Source of the DNA: Chrysopilus asiliformis | Taxonomy: Eukaryota > Arthropoda > Insecta > Diptera > Rhagionidae | DNA: 64,000 nucleotides | Direction of reading: 5' to 3' | NCBI GenBank assembly: GCA_964034945.1 | Contig: OZ035963.1 | Location: 60,423,182 to 60,487,181, forward strand | In this document: in pieces, positions 22,988 through 34,042 of the stretch | Numbering within the stretch: the stretch's first letter is position 1 | Layout of the letters: every line of letters starts with the position of its first letter | Position numbers and translations under genes: made by a program | The notes under the pieces: generated by a model | Databases searched by the model: none | Told to the model about the DNA's origin: nothing | Seen by the model: only the letters and a program-made list of their open reading frames with translations

Positions 22988-24330
22988 ATGCAATAGGAGA
23001 TGACAGGAAAGTTGTGAGAATACAAGGAAATTTTGGAAAACAGGTGTGAAGCTTCGGTTAAATCAATTTATCCGTTTTTCAGAAAATTCATCTCTAAAAA
23101 TGCTCTTTTCTTTATTAAATTAATGCGATAAAAACGTCAGATTAACTTTTTCTATAATAAAATTCCAACATAAAAAATTGTCACAGCGCACAAGAACTTT
23201 TTTTCAATTACAAAAATTGAATTGTACCAACTAACAATATATAATTGGTAAGAGTAACATTTTTTTTGCCAATTTTCGCCGAAAGTATCCTCGAGAAATT
23301 AAGAATTCTTCATTAACAAAGACGTAATAGAATTAGCAAAAGTAAACCAGAAACTCAGTTTATCTTAATTTTCTATATCTTATCGTTGTCGTTCCATTCC
23401 CACTCCTCGCCAATCCAATGACCCTATTATCCTCGAAAAACATTTTATATGCCTACTTGCAAATCTGCAAATTAAAATTTCTAGAAAGAAGGAATAAAAA
23501 TCGAAGGCGAGTACAGAAGAAAAAAAAAATAGGGAAAAATATCCTCCTCGTTGTTGTGAATAAGTTGTTTTTTTTTAAGGAACCCCAAATCATGGGTAGT
23601 GAGTGAGTGAGTGTGTCCCGGCATAAACAAACACTCGTACAGACAGACAACATAGAAATTCGGATAAGAAAAATGGGGCAAAAAAAACAATTTTTACATA
23701 ATTTTATATTTCTGGTCCATGAAATGATCCTGTTAAGCAATTAGAAGTGAATTAAGGACATTCCACGCGTGAAGAAAAATTAAAATGGGTAGACGGGGTT
23801 GCGTCGGGAAATAAGTACAAAAAAAGAGAAAAATCATCATCTGGGTCAATATTCCGTCCCGAGGCGAGGGTATAACAACAAAAAAAAACCTCCAGTATAT
23901 CTAAACATGGCAAACAAAAACACAACATAGAATCTACACTACTATAGAGTGTTTTGTCATTTTTTTTTTCGCCGCGCTACTCCAATGGTGATGCCATTGT
24001 TATATACTGTTTTTGTGTAAAAGCTCTTGAATTTTATCAGAGGGCTCACTTAATTTTTTTTTATTGTCCTTGGCCGTTAGGAAATTATATTAGTGTATAA
24101 CGTGAGTTGTAGAACGTTTTTCTTTTTTGTGTCCACAGGTTTCCTCCCCAAAAAAAACTTGTGTCTTTTGTTCTGACTCCCCCTCCCCATTTTTTTTCGT
24201 TGACCGTTTTGTTGTTAAACATAAATTTGTTAAGTGAAATTGCCAGTTTTTATTTTTAGCCGTGTGGCACAAACATAAGAAAGAAACCATAAAGGCACTT
24301 AAAATATGTTAAAACGTAAGAAACTGCGTG
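22988..24330. other. AT-rich sequence without recognised genes
   Basis: Holds a 'gtgagtgagtgagtgtg' simple repeat near 23600. No exon or RNA gene was recognised. Confidence 0.4.
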
Positions 24331-24332
24331 TT

Positions 24333-25260
24333 TACCCAAGTAACCAAAAATGGTTACATATCGGCTACGCGACGGTTACACTACTTGGGCTGTAAAATAT
24401 ATAGGGTTACAAAGTGGTAACTGCGACGACACAGCAACGTCACTGCAACATTTTTGCAACCGGTTTTGCCAAGTCTTTTTGTGATTATCGGTACGAAATA
24501 ACTGTTGTGCAACCGTTTCCGCAGAAACTCTTTTTTGGAAAAGTGTGACGAGGAGGGATGGGAGAAGGAGCAGATCACATGTAACATCAGCAGATCAAAT
24601 GTAACATCAGCAGATCAAATGCAACATCAATACAAACTTGTATCACCAGAAAATGCTGTAAGCATACATTTTTTGGTTCAAAACTGACCATTCATACTTC
24701 GATAGCACTGTTTGAAAGTAAATTATGAACGCGCACAATAGAAACAACGAAAAACAGCAACAACTTTCAGGTCGGTCAAAAAGTAACCGATTTACGACTG
24801 TTTTTTACGACCGGTTAAAATTTTACTGATTTGTAATGCTGGTTTTTTGACCAGTTACAAAATACCCAAAACCGATCACAATTTACCCGATTTATAACGG
24901 TAACCGACTGGTCACAAAGTAACCGACTGGTCACAAAGTAACCAACTGGTCACAAAGTAACCGACTGGTCACAAAGTAACCCACTGGTCACAAAGTAACC
25001 GACTGGTCACAAAGTAACCGACTGGTCACAAAGTAACCGACTGGTCACAAAGTAACCGACTGGTTACAAAGTAACCGACTGGTCACAAAGTAACCAATTT
25101 ATAACGATTTCTTTTGCGACCGGTTATAGTGTAACCAATTTTCAGTCAGTTTTTTGTGACCGGTCATAATGCAGCCGTCACATAAACATATTTGCAATCA
25201 CTACTTTGCGACCAAGGTCATATTGTAACCTGAATCGCAAATGGTTACTTGCGTAATGTC
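24333..25260. repeat. GGTTAC/GTAACC-rich block bounded by inverted 'aagtaacca' ends
   Basis: Starts 'cccaagtaaccaaaaatggttac' and ends 'gcaaatggttacttgcg', so the borders are inverted relative to each other. Between them are many 'gtaaccgatttacgactg' and 'gaccggttaca' degenerate copies, a perfect 20-bp x 3 repeat at 24571-24629 (cagatcaaatgtaacatcag) and a 19-bp minisatellite at 24901-25090. Similar 'ggttacattttggttac' words occur at 31390-31455. It looks like a MITE whose interior expanded into a tandem array. Confidence 0.5.
24901..25090. repeat. Minisatellite, 19 bp x 10
   Basis: Ten tandem copies of taaccgactggtcacaaag with occasional single-base changes (for example 24939-24957 and 25053-25071). 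Confidence 0.9.
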
Positions 25261-27250
25261 GCTAGCCTTTTGAAGGTTGTTTTTACTTGTGTAAATTTTT
25301 CTAAGGTAAAAAACACAAAATCCTGGATAATTTATTTTCAATTTGCCGAGATTTCGTTGTGTTTTATTTTTCAGTACCTGTTCATTGTTGATAAAATATA
25401 ACAAAACAACCCCTTGTTACCACCTTAACTCATTTTATATTAATTCTTCATTTCTTTATTCCTTTAGGTCTGAATCTCTTTCGCTAAATGAAACATTTTT
25501 GTCCCCTTGAAAACCCATTATGCTGAGAGCCTCAAGATGTCGTCAGTTTTTTTTTTTAAAAACCTTACATAAAAATGGAATTTATGCAAAATGCCCTCCA
25601 TCAGTGCTACTGGCGCTCATTTAACAAAACAGTAGAGTCAACAGGTTTGAATGATACTCGGATGCATTTAGGTTAAACGCATAATTGCTCTTGATAAATA
25701 CCTGCGGTTTGCTCTCAGCCCCCTTTTGGATTCGTAATGATTAATACCTGGACATTTTGTGGCAATTGTTTGTCATTAATTGCATTATTTAGGAGAGTTA
25801 TTTGACTTCACTTTCACTTGAGTAGAATATTTACAGGCACTTGGTTAAGTCCAATGGTTAATTTTATAAAATAAATAACAAAAAGGCTTTTACCTTTAAT
25901 GGGGAGTTAACACTTTACTGCATAACATATCCAGCATATTTAATGTGCTTTTAAAAATTGTGGTTTTAGTGAAATGAGAAAATTTTGTTATTGAATAACT
26001 TAAATATACTTTAGAACTCTCAATTCAATTTTGGCATTCTGGCCAAACTTAAAAAAAACATTCTCCGAGAATCAACGAATTTTCCGCTTTTTTGGAGAAA
26101 GAATTTTCGTCAAAATTTTATTTTTTTTTGTTCATTTGTTAGCACAAAGTTTTTGGTTCTGTCATAAAAACGACCCCTTATCTTTCGGGTGGATTTTTTT
26201 AAAAGCAGCACTTTTCTAGGGTGATATTTTTAACAATTTGTAAGTTCGTCGCATAAAACAAAATTGTCAAATTGGACTAAAATCGAGTAATACACGAACT
26301 GCGTTGCATTGTCGAATTGTGCAATATTTGAATACAGCCAAACAAATTTAGAAGCTTTTTTTTATAACCGACTTAAATTTGGACAACCATGAGAGAACAA
26401 ATAAAGAAGATGCAATTATAAACCTTATGCAGAAAGAAAAACATCTAAATTTGTTTGGATGTCTTCAAATATGGTGCAATTCTGCAACGAAACACATTTG
26501 GTATACCATAACATTTTTCTTGCAATTGCTATGCTTCTAATTTAAGGGTCTATTTGACCTTGACGTGCTAAAATTTTCGTTTAAAAGCATTTTTAAAGAA
26601 TTTCACCCTGCGGCGCATTTGACTTCAAAACAGTTTCAATTGTGCTACATTTTTTTGCTGTTTCCGCTTCATTTTCTTGTATTTCCGCTTCCTTCTTTAA
26701 AAAAATCATAATTTGAAATTATATTCACCCTAAATAGTTTCATATGCAATCTGCTCTGGGCCCTGTACGAATTTTTAATGTAATTTCGATACTTGGAAGG
26801 GCAAATTTCTATCTCGCCTACCTGTTTACTATGCTTAAATTAAAATTAAGGCTGGTGGGTATATTTACCCTACTCTAATACCAATAGAAAAATACTTGTT
26901 TTATAATGGTTTTATAAAAAAAGCCGTAATTTTTGTCCTGAAATTTCTGGGTTTTAGAATTTGAGGGATTTTAGAATTTGATAACTCTCCCGTACAGTTG
27001 AATCCAGTTGGTCTATTTTTTTCACTTTTCTCTCTAATAACCTATACTTTTTTTTTATTTTGCAACTTTCCGAAAATTGAAACAGTTTTTACTAATTTTT
27101 TAATAGATTAAAGTAGGATTTGCGACATTTTCCACCCAGCCAAATTACATTTGCCGTCTCGCTTTTATTGTTACATCTTACACAAGGCCTTCTAAAGCGC
27201 CTCTCACCCATCGAATCGTCGTTAATCCTTTAGTTTATAAACCTCGTCCT
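25261..27250. other. AT-rich sequence upstream of the SBSPON-like exons
   Basis: Probably intron of the gene whose last two exons begin at 27849. No upstream exon was recognised on either strand. A 'cctgcggcgcatttg' repeat fragment lies near 26608. Confidence 0.4.
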
Positions 27251-27252
27251 GG

Positions 27253-27484
27253 GCACCAATCATGTATTCCGACGCGTCTCTGACTTTTGACTTCGACGCA
27301 GCTTTTAACTCTTGACTTCGCCATATCTGCAGCTTGAAATTTCGCGGAATCGTGACTATGAATTGAAACGTGATTCTGACTGTCACTCCAGGAAATTGGA
27401 AGATGCTGATGTGGCGAAGTCAAGGGTTAGAAGCTGCGTCGAAGTCAAAAGTCAGAGACGCGTCGGAATACATGATTGGTGCCC
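27253..27484. repeat. Inverted repeat with ~74-bp arms
   Basis: The left arm 27253-27326 (starting gggcaccaatcatgtattcc) and right arm about 27411-27484 (ending ggaatacatgattggtgccc) are reverse complements with few mismatches, around an 84-base spacer. It is a strong foldback, most likely a MITE, lying in the intron about 370 bp before the SBSPON-like exon. Confidence 0.7.
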
Positions 27485-27848
27485 TGATTAAACATAAATT
27501 GAGATTTTTTCAATGGCCTGTCATTGAAATATCCCATTGCGAAAGCAGTTATCAAAATGTATCTGATGTCTTGGGCAAAAATGCTTGTTGAAAAAACTAT
27601 GTCTGAAAAAAATCGCAATTTATGTCTAAACGGGACCTTAAAAATAAAAAAAACTGCTGGTAGCAATGAAGACCCTTTCATATTGTCTGCTTTTCTTTTG
27701 ATTTTTGAATATTTATTCTTGAGTTATTAGGACTTCTTCATCAAAAAAAATCTTCAAAATACTTGCCTATGTTCATATAATGAATTTCCTATTGCATAAA
27801 TGTGCCTTATAGAATAATATTAACCAACATTTTATATTTTTTCCTCAG

Positions 27849-27925
27849 GTACTGCGTGGAATTCGAAGTAATTAAAGCAACAAAGTCATGTTTTAAGCTA
27901 TCACCCTACAACATTATGCTGGAAG
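27849..27925 (+). CDS. SBSPON-like protein, penultimate exon
   Basis: A 77-nt exon lies between a pyrimidine-rich acceptor (ttttttcctcag, AG at 27847-27848) and a donor (GT at 27926-27927). It completes a codon with its first base, encodes YCVEFEVIKATKSCFKLSPY plus NIMLE, and leaves one base to join the next exon. The joined frame stays open through exon 28344-28696, which strongly supports both junctions. The sequence pattern YCVxFEVxKATxxC is like the region after the thrombospondin type-1 repeat in somatomedin-B/thrombospondin type-1 domain proteins (SBSPON, RPE-spondin), secreted extracellular-matrix proteins. Earlier exons (signal peptide, somatomedin-B and TSP1 modules) were not found in the window and may lie far upstream. 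The family assignment is from memory of the family pattern. Confidence 0.65.
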
Positions 27926-28343
27926 GTAAAAATACTTTATTTTTATTTTTAAAATTATTTCACCGCTTCAAAAAAAAAATACAATCCCGTTGCCTTTGTA
28001 TAACGTGGAAGTTACCAGAATAATGTCCCACGAGGAAAATTTCGTTCTGCAAAATTTAGTAGGTTGAAAAAAAAATCGAATATCGATTCCTAAGAAAAAG
28101 TTTTCCTTTTCCCAGAAAAGGATTTTAAAAAGATTTCCAGTTTTGACGTATTAATTTTTTGCGGGGGAGGGGGGTGTAAAACTTTTAGTGACGCTACTGG
28201 CTTTGATTTACGAACTTATTGGACAGAACAGTAAAGCCGCGTAAATGGGAACGCGCGTTATACAAAGTTTACCTTTATTTCAAAAAACTGTAAAAAAAAC
28301 TATGAACTTTAATGAATTTTTGTTTCATTTTGTCCTATTCCAG

Positions 28344-28696
28344 GTGATCGAATTTCAGTTAGATGCGATTTAGAAGCATTAGTCTATGATTTGAGTAATA
28401 AAACCAACAGTAATTATAACAAAAATAATCACATTAATAATAATGTTATCAATAACTACAATAATAAAACGGATAACACAAATAATCCGACATTGCCTGA
28501 CGAGGACGAAGAGGACAACGAGGTGTCGCCGCGTGCATTCTCACCAAATTCAAAATATCGCTGCCGTGGCGAAGGTCTACCAGGCAGGACAACGAGATGG
28601 AGTGCTCTGGCAGCACCATCCTGTCGTGGTAAATGGATACGCCTGACAGTTGGAGAACCAAAGAAATGTTCTCAATCTGAGTTTATTTTTGTTTAA
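28344..28696 (+). CDS. SBSPON-like protein, last exon (C-terminus)
   Basis: The acceptor is 'ttgtcctattccag' (AG 28342-28343), and the exon runs in frame to TAA at 28694-28696. It encodes GDRISVRCDLEALVYDLSNK, an asparagine-rich low-complexity stretch, an acidic PDEDEEDNE segment, then a cysteine-containing end with CRGEGLPGRTTRWSALAAPS, CRGKW and a C-terminal KKCSQSEFIFV. The C-G-x-G...RW-x-A...C-x-G-x-W...C...FIFV order is what I associate with the SBSPON C-terminal region; the Asn-rich insertion appears to be specific to this lineage. Likely role: secreted extracellular-matrix or signalling protein, function not shown here. The intron between the two exons is 418 bp. Candidate polyadenylation signals (AATAAA) follow, for example near 29075. 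Confidence 0.7.
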
Positions 28697-28699
28697 GTT

Positions 28700-30360
28700 T
28701 ACATACAACAAACATTCATTCACTGTAGTTTTCATTAAAATTCCAAAACAAGTTTTTCTATAAAAAAATTTTGTTTTACGACAAGATTTTTTCGATATTT
28801 TATTATGATTTTGATGGTGAGTAATTTATATTTTTAATTTTTTTTTTCATAACCTAAAAAGCATTTCATTATAACCTTAAATTTTTCACAGGGAGTGAAG
28901 ATTTCCAAATTAATTTCTTTCTAACCTAAAACTTTTTTTTACGTATTTTTTCAATCACAAAGAATGTAAAATGCCGTCATTTTTCCACACCACATCGTGC
29001 AAAATCTAGTAATCTTGTGTAAAAGCGCCTAAATTAATTTCATTCTACTATAAAATAATTTCTTATGAATTCCAATAAAAGAAATTATTTACAAAACAAT
29101 ATTTTGTAGATTTTAAATAAAGACAAATAATAAAAAATAATTAAGTATGAAATTGATGAAAATTTTGCACTTTCAATCACTGTAAAATACTTGAATAATA
29201 AATAATAAATAAATATATTTTAGAATTGTGGTGTCATAACAAACAATTCAGTGATGTAAATACATTTAAAAGAAATTCGAGAAAAAGAAAACTTAATAAT
29301 ATTTTGGAAAATTTAGAAATATTTTGGAAAATTTAGAAAGCACAGTGAACATTAAAATTACTTAATATTATTTTCGGGATCGAAGATTCCTGTAGAATGA
29401 GAGAGACTGTGTTTTTAGTTCTCACACTTTTAAAGTCAAGAAAGAGAGTTGTTTCTTTTTTTTTAGTTTATAGGCTAAAAATTGATAATTATTAAAAAAA
29501 ATGTAAATAAAAATTAAAGTTAAAAAGACATCACTAATCCATTTGAAACAAATCTGAAATTCATAACAACAATTTTAAGAGGTCAGTTTAATTAGCCGGA
29601 AGAGTAAAATTTTGATTTTTTAAATTTTAGTTTGATTTATATTAGGGGTATTCACGCTTTGTTGTATTTTGTCTGATATTAATCTTTTAAAGATAACTCG
29701 TTTTTATCGCGATTTTAGGGAAAAAAAACTCCTGAACTGATTTATCACCTACTTTACAGTGTAATGCTTGTTTTCAAAATCCCTCTTCATGTCCCCCTCT
29801 CCTGGTATCTCTTGAACCGCTGAAAAGGTTCGGATCCGGTTTTCTCCATTAGACTAGCCATCTCTTAAGAAAACTTTTGGAGAAAACTCCACTCAAAATC
29901 TAGTACACCATACCTTTAATATGAACCCTTCTTCTGCAATTCTCTTCAATGCAGGAAGATTGCACTGCGTAGCGCCCCTACCCGCTACCTATTATATATT
30001 TTAATAATGGCATTGTGTTCAGTTTTTAGAGGATGTTTGTAAAATATGTCATCCTACTAGCAGAGGGTGAGGGGAAGGTCTGCGGTAGTGTCTCGAAGGT
30101 TATAATTTCCATATAAAAAATTGAAAGAAGGGTGACCTCCTCCCCCTTTCGTCCAAAACCCTGACATATTTTATCGAAAGCCTCTAACTCCAAAACCTCA
30201 ACCCGTTTGGACCAAATTTTAGAGAGAGTTCCTTAATATCAAGTAGCGAGTTTTAAACTTCGCGCTGGTCCAAAGTTCCGTTTTTCACGTACTCTCTCCG
30301 CCCCAAAAATTTCCACTTTTGTCGGAGGTCACTCCCAAAAGCAATTTCTCAAAATCAATG
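28700..30360. other. 3' flank of the SBSPON-like gene, AT-rich
   Basis: Includes probable 3' UTR with AATAAA-type signals (near 29075, 29115 and 29200), a 20-bp x 2 repeat near 29301-29339 (aatattttggaaaatttaga), and at 29790-30350 decayed dispersed repeat of the 'ctcctggtatctcttgaacc' type also seen near 1215. No further exon was recognised. Confidence 0.45.
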
Positions 30361-30361
30361 T

Positions 30362-30680
30362 CGATGTCTATCGTCAGATCGTCAGAATCCGTCTATCGTC
30401 AGATCGTCAGAATTTGTCAGAATCCGTCTATCATCAGATCGTCAGAATCTATCAGAATCCGTCTATCGTCAGATCGTTAGAATCTATCAGAATCCATCGA
30501 TCGTCAGATCGTCAGAATCCATCTATCGTCAGATCGTCAGAATCTGTCAGAATCCGTCTATCATCAGATCGTCAGAATCTATCAGAATCCGTCTATCGTC
30601 AGATCGTTAGAATCTATCAGAATCCATCGATCGTCAGATCGTCAGAACCCGTCTATCGTCAGAATCCGTCTATCGTCAGG
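30362..30680. repeat. Minisatellite 'gtctatcgtcagatcgtcagaatc'
   Basis: Tandem blocks of 'tcgtcagaatccgtctatcgtcaga' and 'tatcagaatcc' units. Two larger blocks are nearly identical with a 130-bp offset (for example the 'ccgtctatcatcag' at 30424 and 30554), so this is a small higher-order repeat. A 98-residue open frame across it is a repeat artefact. Confidence 0.8.
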
Positions 30681-31301
30681 GATATGGCCGTACCTAACGA
30701 GCACTCCTGAACCAATCAAATTTACCCCACTTCCACCCATGAAACCCTGTTGTCTGTCAAACTTCTGATTTTTGAATAATTTTCATTTGGCAGAAAGACA
30801 TGCGTCGAGTTTGGCTGTGGCTGGATAAACACAGGTGGTTAAAATGATTAATTTATAATCCCATTGCAGTATTTTGAATAGTCATGGCCGTTTTTAGCTT
30901 AGGGGTGGCTAGAATTTTCATCTCGCTAGAATTGTCGGTCGCGATGTACTCCAGATTTGCAACCCAGTTTTCTTCAGATTTGCAACCCAAGGGTCCTTGG
31001 GGATTACATGATTAGTATTAAATTCATTGCATGAAAAAGTTTCGCCTGCGGCGCATTTTTTCAAGAGTTTTTTTTTTACCGACGACGATTTTAAAAAAAA
31101 AATCTCTGCGTCGTTATCAGAAACAACATTATCAGAAACAACAAAGTGTTATTATCTCTCGATTATCTCGAACTAGCAAGTTCTTTTTTTTTAATTTAAC
31201 TGCAAACTCGATCCAGCGGTTGTTAAAATTTTTTAGAATTGTTTGCACCAACAGATCATAGAAATTTATGTCTAACTTAAATGATTAAAGTTCCAGAATT
31301 T

Positions 31302-32315
31302 GCGTCTATTTCATACGCAGGGCAAATTGCCGGGCATTTCAAAATCAAAATAATTTGATTTTACCGCCTAATATCCCAAGAAACCATTTGTAACCGTGGT
31401 TACAAAAAAACCTTCAATTTAGGTTACATTTTGGTTACATTTTGGTTACATTTTAGATGGTTTCCGAATAAACCCGCCAAAAACGGATATTTTGAGACCA
31501 CCTTCTAAATAGGGTTTCTTAACCGGAATGTAGTCTCAAATTGTTACTGCCCTGTTATGCTTTTTTCACTGCCCTGTTATGCCAATCACTAATAGATTTA
31601 AAAACAAAGTCTAAAGCGGACTTGCTATGACGAGCCTGAATTTTTAAAAGGAAAATCTGATTTGAAAAATAACTAACCACGTATGAAATGCAGGGCAAAT
31701 AATTAAAGCTTGTCCCACAATTACGCGCAAAGCGACGCGGCGCGGCGCGGTGACAGATGGTAGTAGAAACTATACGTTTATATGAGTTGGTTTATAATTG
31801 CGCGGTGACCAAACCGGTGACGGCAACCGCGCGGCATCGCGAAGAGTAGGTCTAGTTTCTACTTTCAGACGCGGTTGGAAGCGGTGACAGTTGTTTATGT
31901 TTTCTGAGTGTTGTTGCAAATATTTTTATCAAGTAAAAAGATGGAAAATAACTTTAAAACGTATTCGAAACCGAAAATGAAACGGAAAAATTAATAATCT
32001 TCAAATTTTCTGCGATTTTTAGGTTATGAGAACACAAATAGAGCTGCAACCGCGCCGCGTAATTTCGGTTTAAAAATGACTGCGGCTGTCGCCCTGCCGC
32101 TCTGAGCTAACCGCGCCGCGCCGCTGCCGCACCGCGCCAATTGTGGGACAAGCTTAAATGCGGTTTTACGATATTTTAAAAACTACTAATTTTAAAAACT
32201 ACTAATTTTAAAAACACCAGGGGAACGAGTTTCTTATTTTTTCATCAAAACCCATTGAAAAAATATTTACCTGCAAGCAACTTGGCAAAACTTGCCCTGC
32301 GTATGAAATAGACGT
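31302..32315. mobile_element. Inverted-repeat DNA element with 9-bp target duplication
   Basis: The ends are GCGTCTATTTCATACGCAGG (continuing GCAA) and, on the right, TTGCCCTGCGTATGAAATAGACGT, matching as inverted repeats except for the outermost base. A perfect 9-bp direct duplication CCAGAATTT flanks it at 31293-31301 and 32316-32324. A duplication of this length points to Mutator- or hAT-type transposition, but the superfamily is not settled. The element interrupts another repeat (compare 'cttaagtcccagaatttctac' at 22311-22331). A TAA-flanked MITE is nested inside at 31707-32154. No transposase is present. Confidence 0.75.
31707..32154. mobile_element. TAA-flanked MITE, PIF/Harbinger-like, nested
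   Basis: The left end AGCTTGTCCCACAATT and right end AATTGTGGGACAAGCT are perfect inverted repeats, flanked by TAA (31704-31706 and 32155-32157). The subterminal regions are strikingly CG-rich (gcgacgcggcgcggcgcgg on the left, ccgcgccgcgccgctgccgc on the right) in an otherwise AT-rich setting. The interior has 'gtttatg...gcaaatatttttatcaagtaaaaagatgg', perhaps the start of a former gene. No full transposase is present. Confidence 0.72.
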
Positions 32316-32336
32316 CCAGAATTTCCAAGGCCATTT

Positions 32337-32507
32337 TAGGTCTCAATTAGACATAGATTTCAGCTATTTTATGACATGCCATTGCAGACAGATCACTTTT
32401 ATGCAAGAAATCAAAAAAAAAATCTAACAAATGCTGTCTCTACAGGAAATTTTAATGGCAGTCCATGAAAAAAATTGCAATTTATGTCTAATCGAGACGT
32501 GGTTTTA
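32337..32507. mobile_element. MITE with 'ggtctcaattagacataga' ends
   Basis: The left end 'ggtctcaattagacatagatttcagctattttatgacatgccatt' and right end 'aatggcagtccatgaaaaaaattgcaatttatgtctaatcgagac' are imperfect inverted repeats of about 45 bp. Single ends of this family are seen at 7873-7919, 27519 and 27616. Target duplication unclear. Confidence 0.55.
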
Positions 32508-32509
32508 AG

Positions 32510-33640
32510 TGTGTTAGGCACAATTTAATTTTTTTCATAAAAAAAAATTTGATTTGTTTTCTGGAAAACAAGCCAGAATATCTTGGCAAAAATTGCTTTT
32601 AAAAATAAAAGAAAAATACAAAAAAATACAATGATTTCCAGCATTTATTAATTGTTATTTTGTAATTTTACATTTTACTCATGATTAGATTAAAATTAAA
32701 TTTAATTGCCAACATGAAATCATAAAAGACAGCATATAAAAGTTTCATTAAATAATTTAATTAACTGAAAAAAAAAATCAATTGTTAAGGAAAATTAAAT
32801 TGAGAAATAAACAAACAATAAATAATGAAAACGTAAAAGAAAATTATATATTAACAAAAGTATAAAAAAAACACAAGGTTATATATAATAAAAATTTTTC
32901 ATACGACATATCACATAATAAAAAAGTGTAATTAACAGAGAATAAAAATAATAATAAAGTAATAATGATAAAATTGATTATTATAATGGTAAATAAAAGG
33001 AAAAATGTTTATGAAAGTATATATAAAACGAAATAATATAAGTGTGTGTGTTTTAATTACATTCGAAACAAGTTAAAACATCCCTCCACATTTATCGAGG
33101 TATGAGAATAAATATTTAATCAAGTTTTAATCCGTTCCATAAAAAAAAAAAAAGACAAATTGAGTTGAAAATTCTTTTGGAAAAGCGTTTTTAAAGTTTT
33201 AAATTGTTTTGATAAAGTGGTTCAATTTTTATCTCTTGCTGACTTTTTCATGTTCGATAGTTTAAAAATGTATGAATTGTGCCATGGGTGTAATAAAAAT
33301 ACTTTCAAATAAGGTTTCCTTTCTCCGAATATCCTTCGGACTCTTCCAATTTTTCTTTTATTAAACGGGAATAGGAAAAATGAATGCTTGTGTTTTACAA
33401 AATATTCCTCCAAAAACTTGTAATTACTCAAGAAACTGGTAAATGTGATTGCAATAACAAACAACGAAAAGTTTTAATAAAAAAAATATCCCATCGGCTG
33501 TCAAACTTACGCTAAAGATATTTGTATAAGACTTGAAATATTTTACGGGGCGGGAAAAAATATCACAAAAGCTGTCAAGGAATTATAACTTTTCACAGCA
33601 TAAAGACGTCAGTCTTAATTAAGTGTAAGGAAATTCTTAT
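32510..33640. other. Very AT-rich sequence without recognised features
   Basis: A/T-dominated sequence with many 'aataaa' words on both strands (32600-33130). No exon or bounded repeat was recognised. Confidence 0.4.
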
Positions 33641-33648
33641 TCAAGTTT

Positions 33649-33846
33649 ATGTGGAATAATGTAACAAGTTTCATTAAAACCAGAACGAAGACACCGATGA
33701 CGACAGACGGCGTCGACGATAACAACAGGGAAAGTTATGCTTTAGTGAGGGAAAACAGACGCATACCACCATATATGAAAATCTTGTGTGAAGCATTCAT
33801 AAATTATGTGAAATTTCTAGAGTCGAGTAACTTTTTGCTTCACTGA
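33649..33846 (+). CDS. Uncertain open frame, 65 residues
   Basis: An ATG-to-TGA frame (TGA at 33844-33846) with mixed, non-repetitive codons and residues TPMTTDGVDDNNRESYALVR, then YMKILCEAFINYVKF. Composition is more gene-like than the surroundings, and an internal 'caacag' could act as an acceptor. No family is recognised and no clear splice partner was found. It may be a last exon or chance. Confidence 0.15.
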   Translation: MWNNVTSFIKTRTKTPMTTDGVDDNNRESYALVRENRRIPPYMKILCEAFINYVKFLESSNFLLH

Positions 33847-34042
33847 TGTTCACATTAAATTTTAATAAAATATTACGTAGAAATTTTCAAGATAAATACC
33901 TTTCGATGGATTGTTATCTATTGATCCACACGGAGCAGTAATTAGTAAACGTTTTAGAAGGCAATAACCTTAAGTTCAAATTGAGTTTAAGGTCAAACGC
34001 ACCATGTTTTAACCAGTCGCAGAACTAAGGGTGGTAAAGGTA

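Noticed and set aside
24333..25260. Telomeric or centromeric repeat
   Set aside because: The unit (19 bp, gtaaccgactggtcacaaa) is not a known telomeric motif, and the block is less than 1 kb and bounded by transposon-like inverted ends.
30414..30710. 98-residue open frame with SIVRSSESVRI-type repeats
   Set aside because: Translation of the 'gtcagaatccgtctatc' minisatellite.
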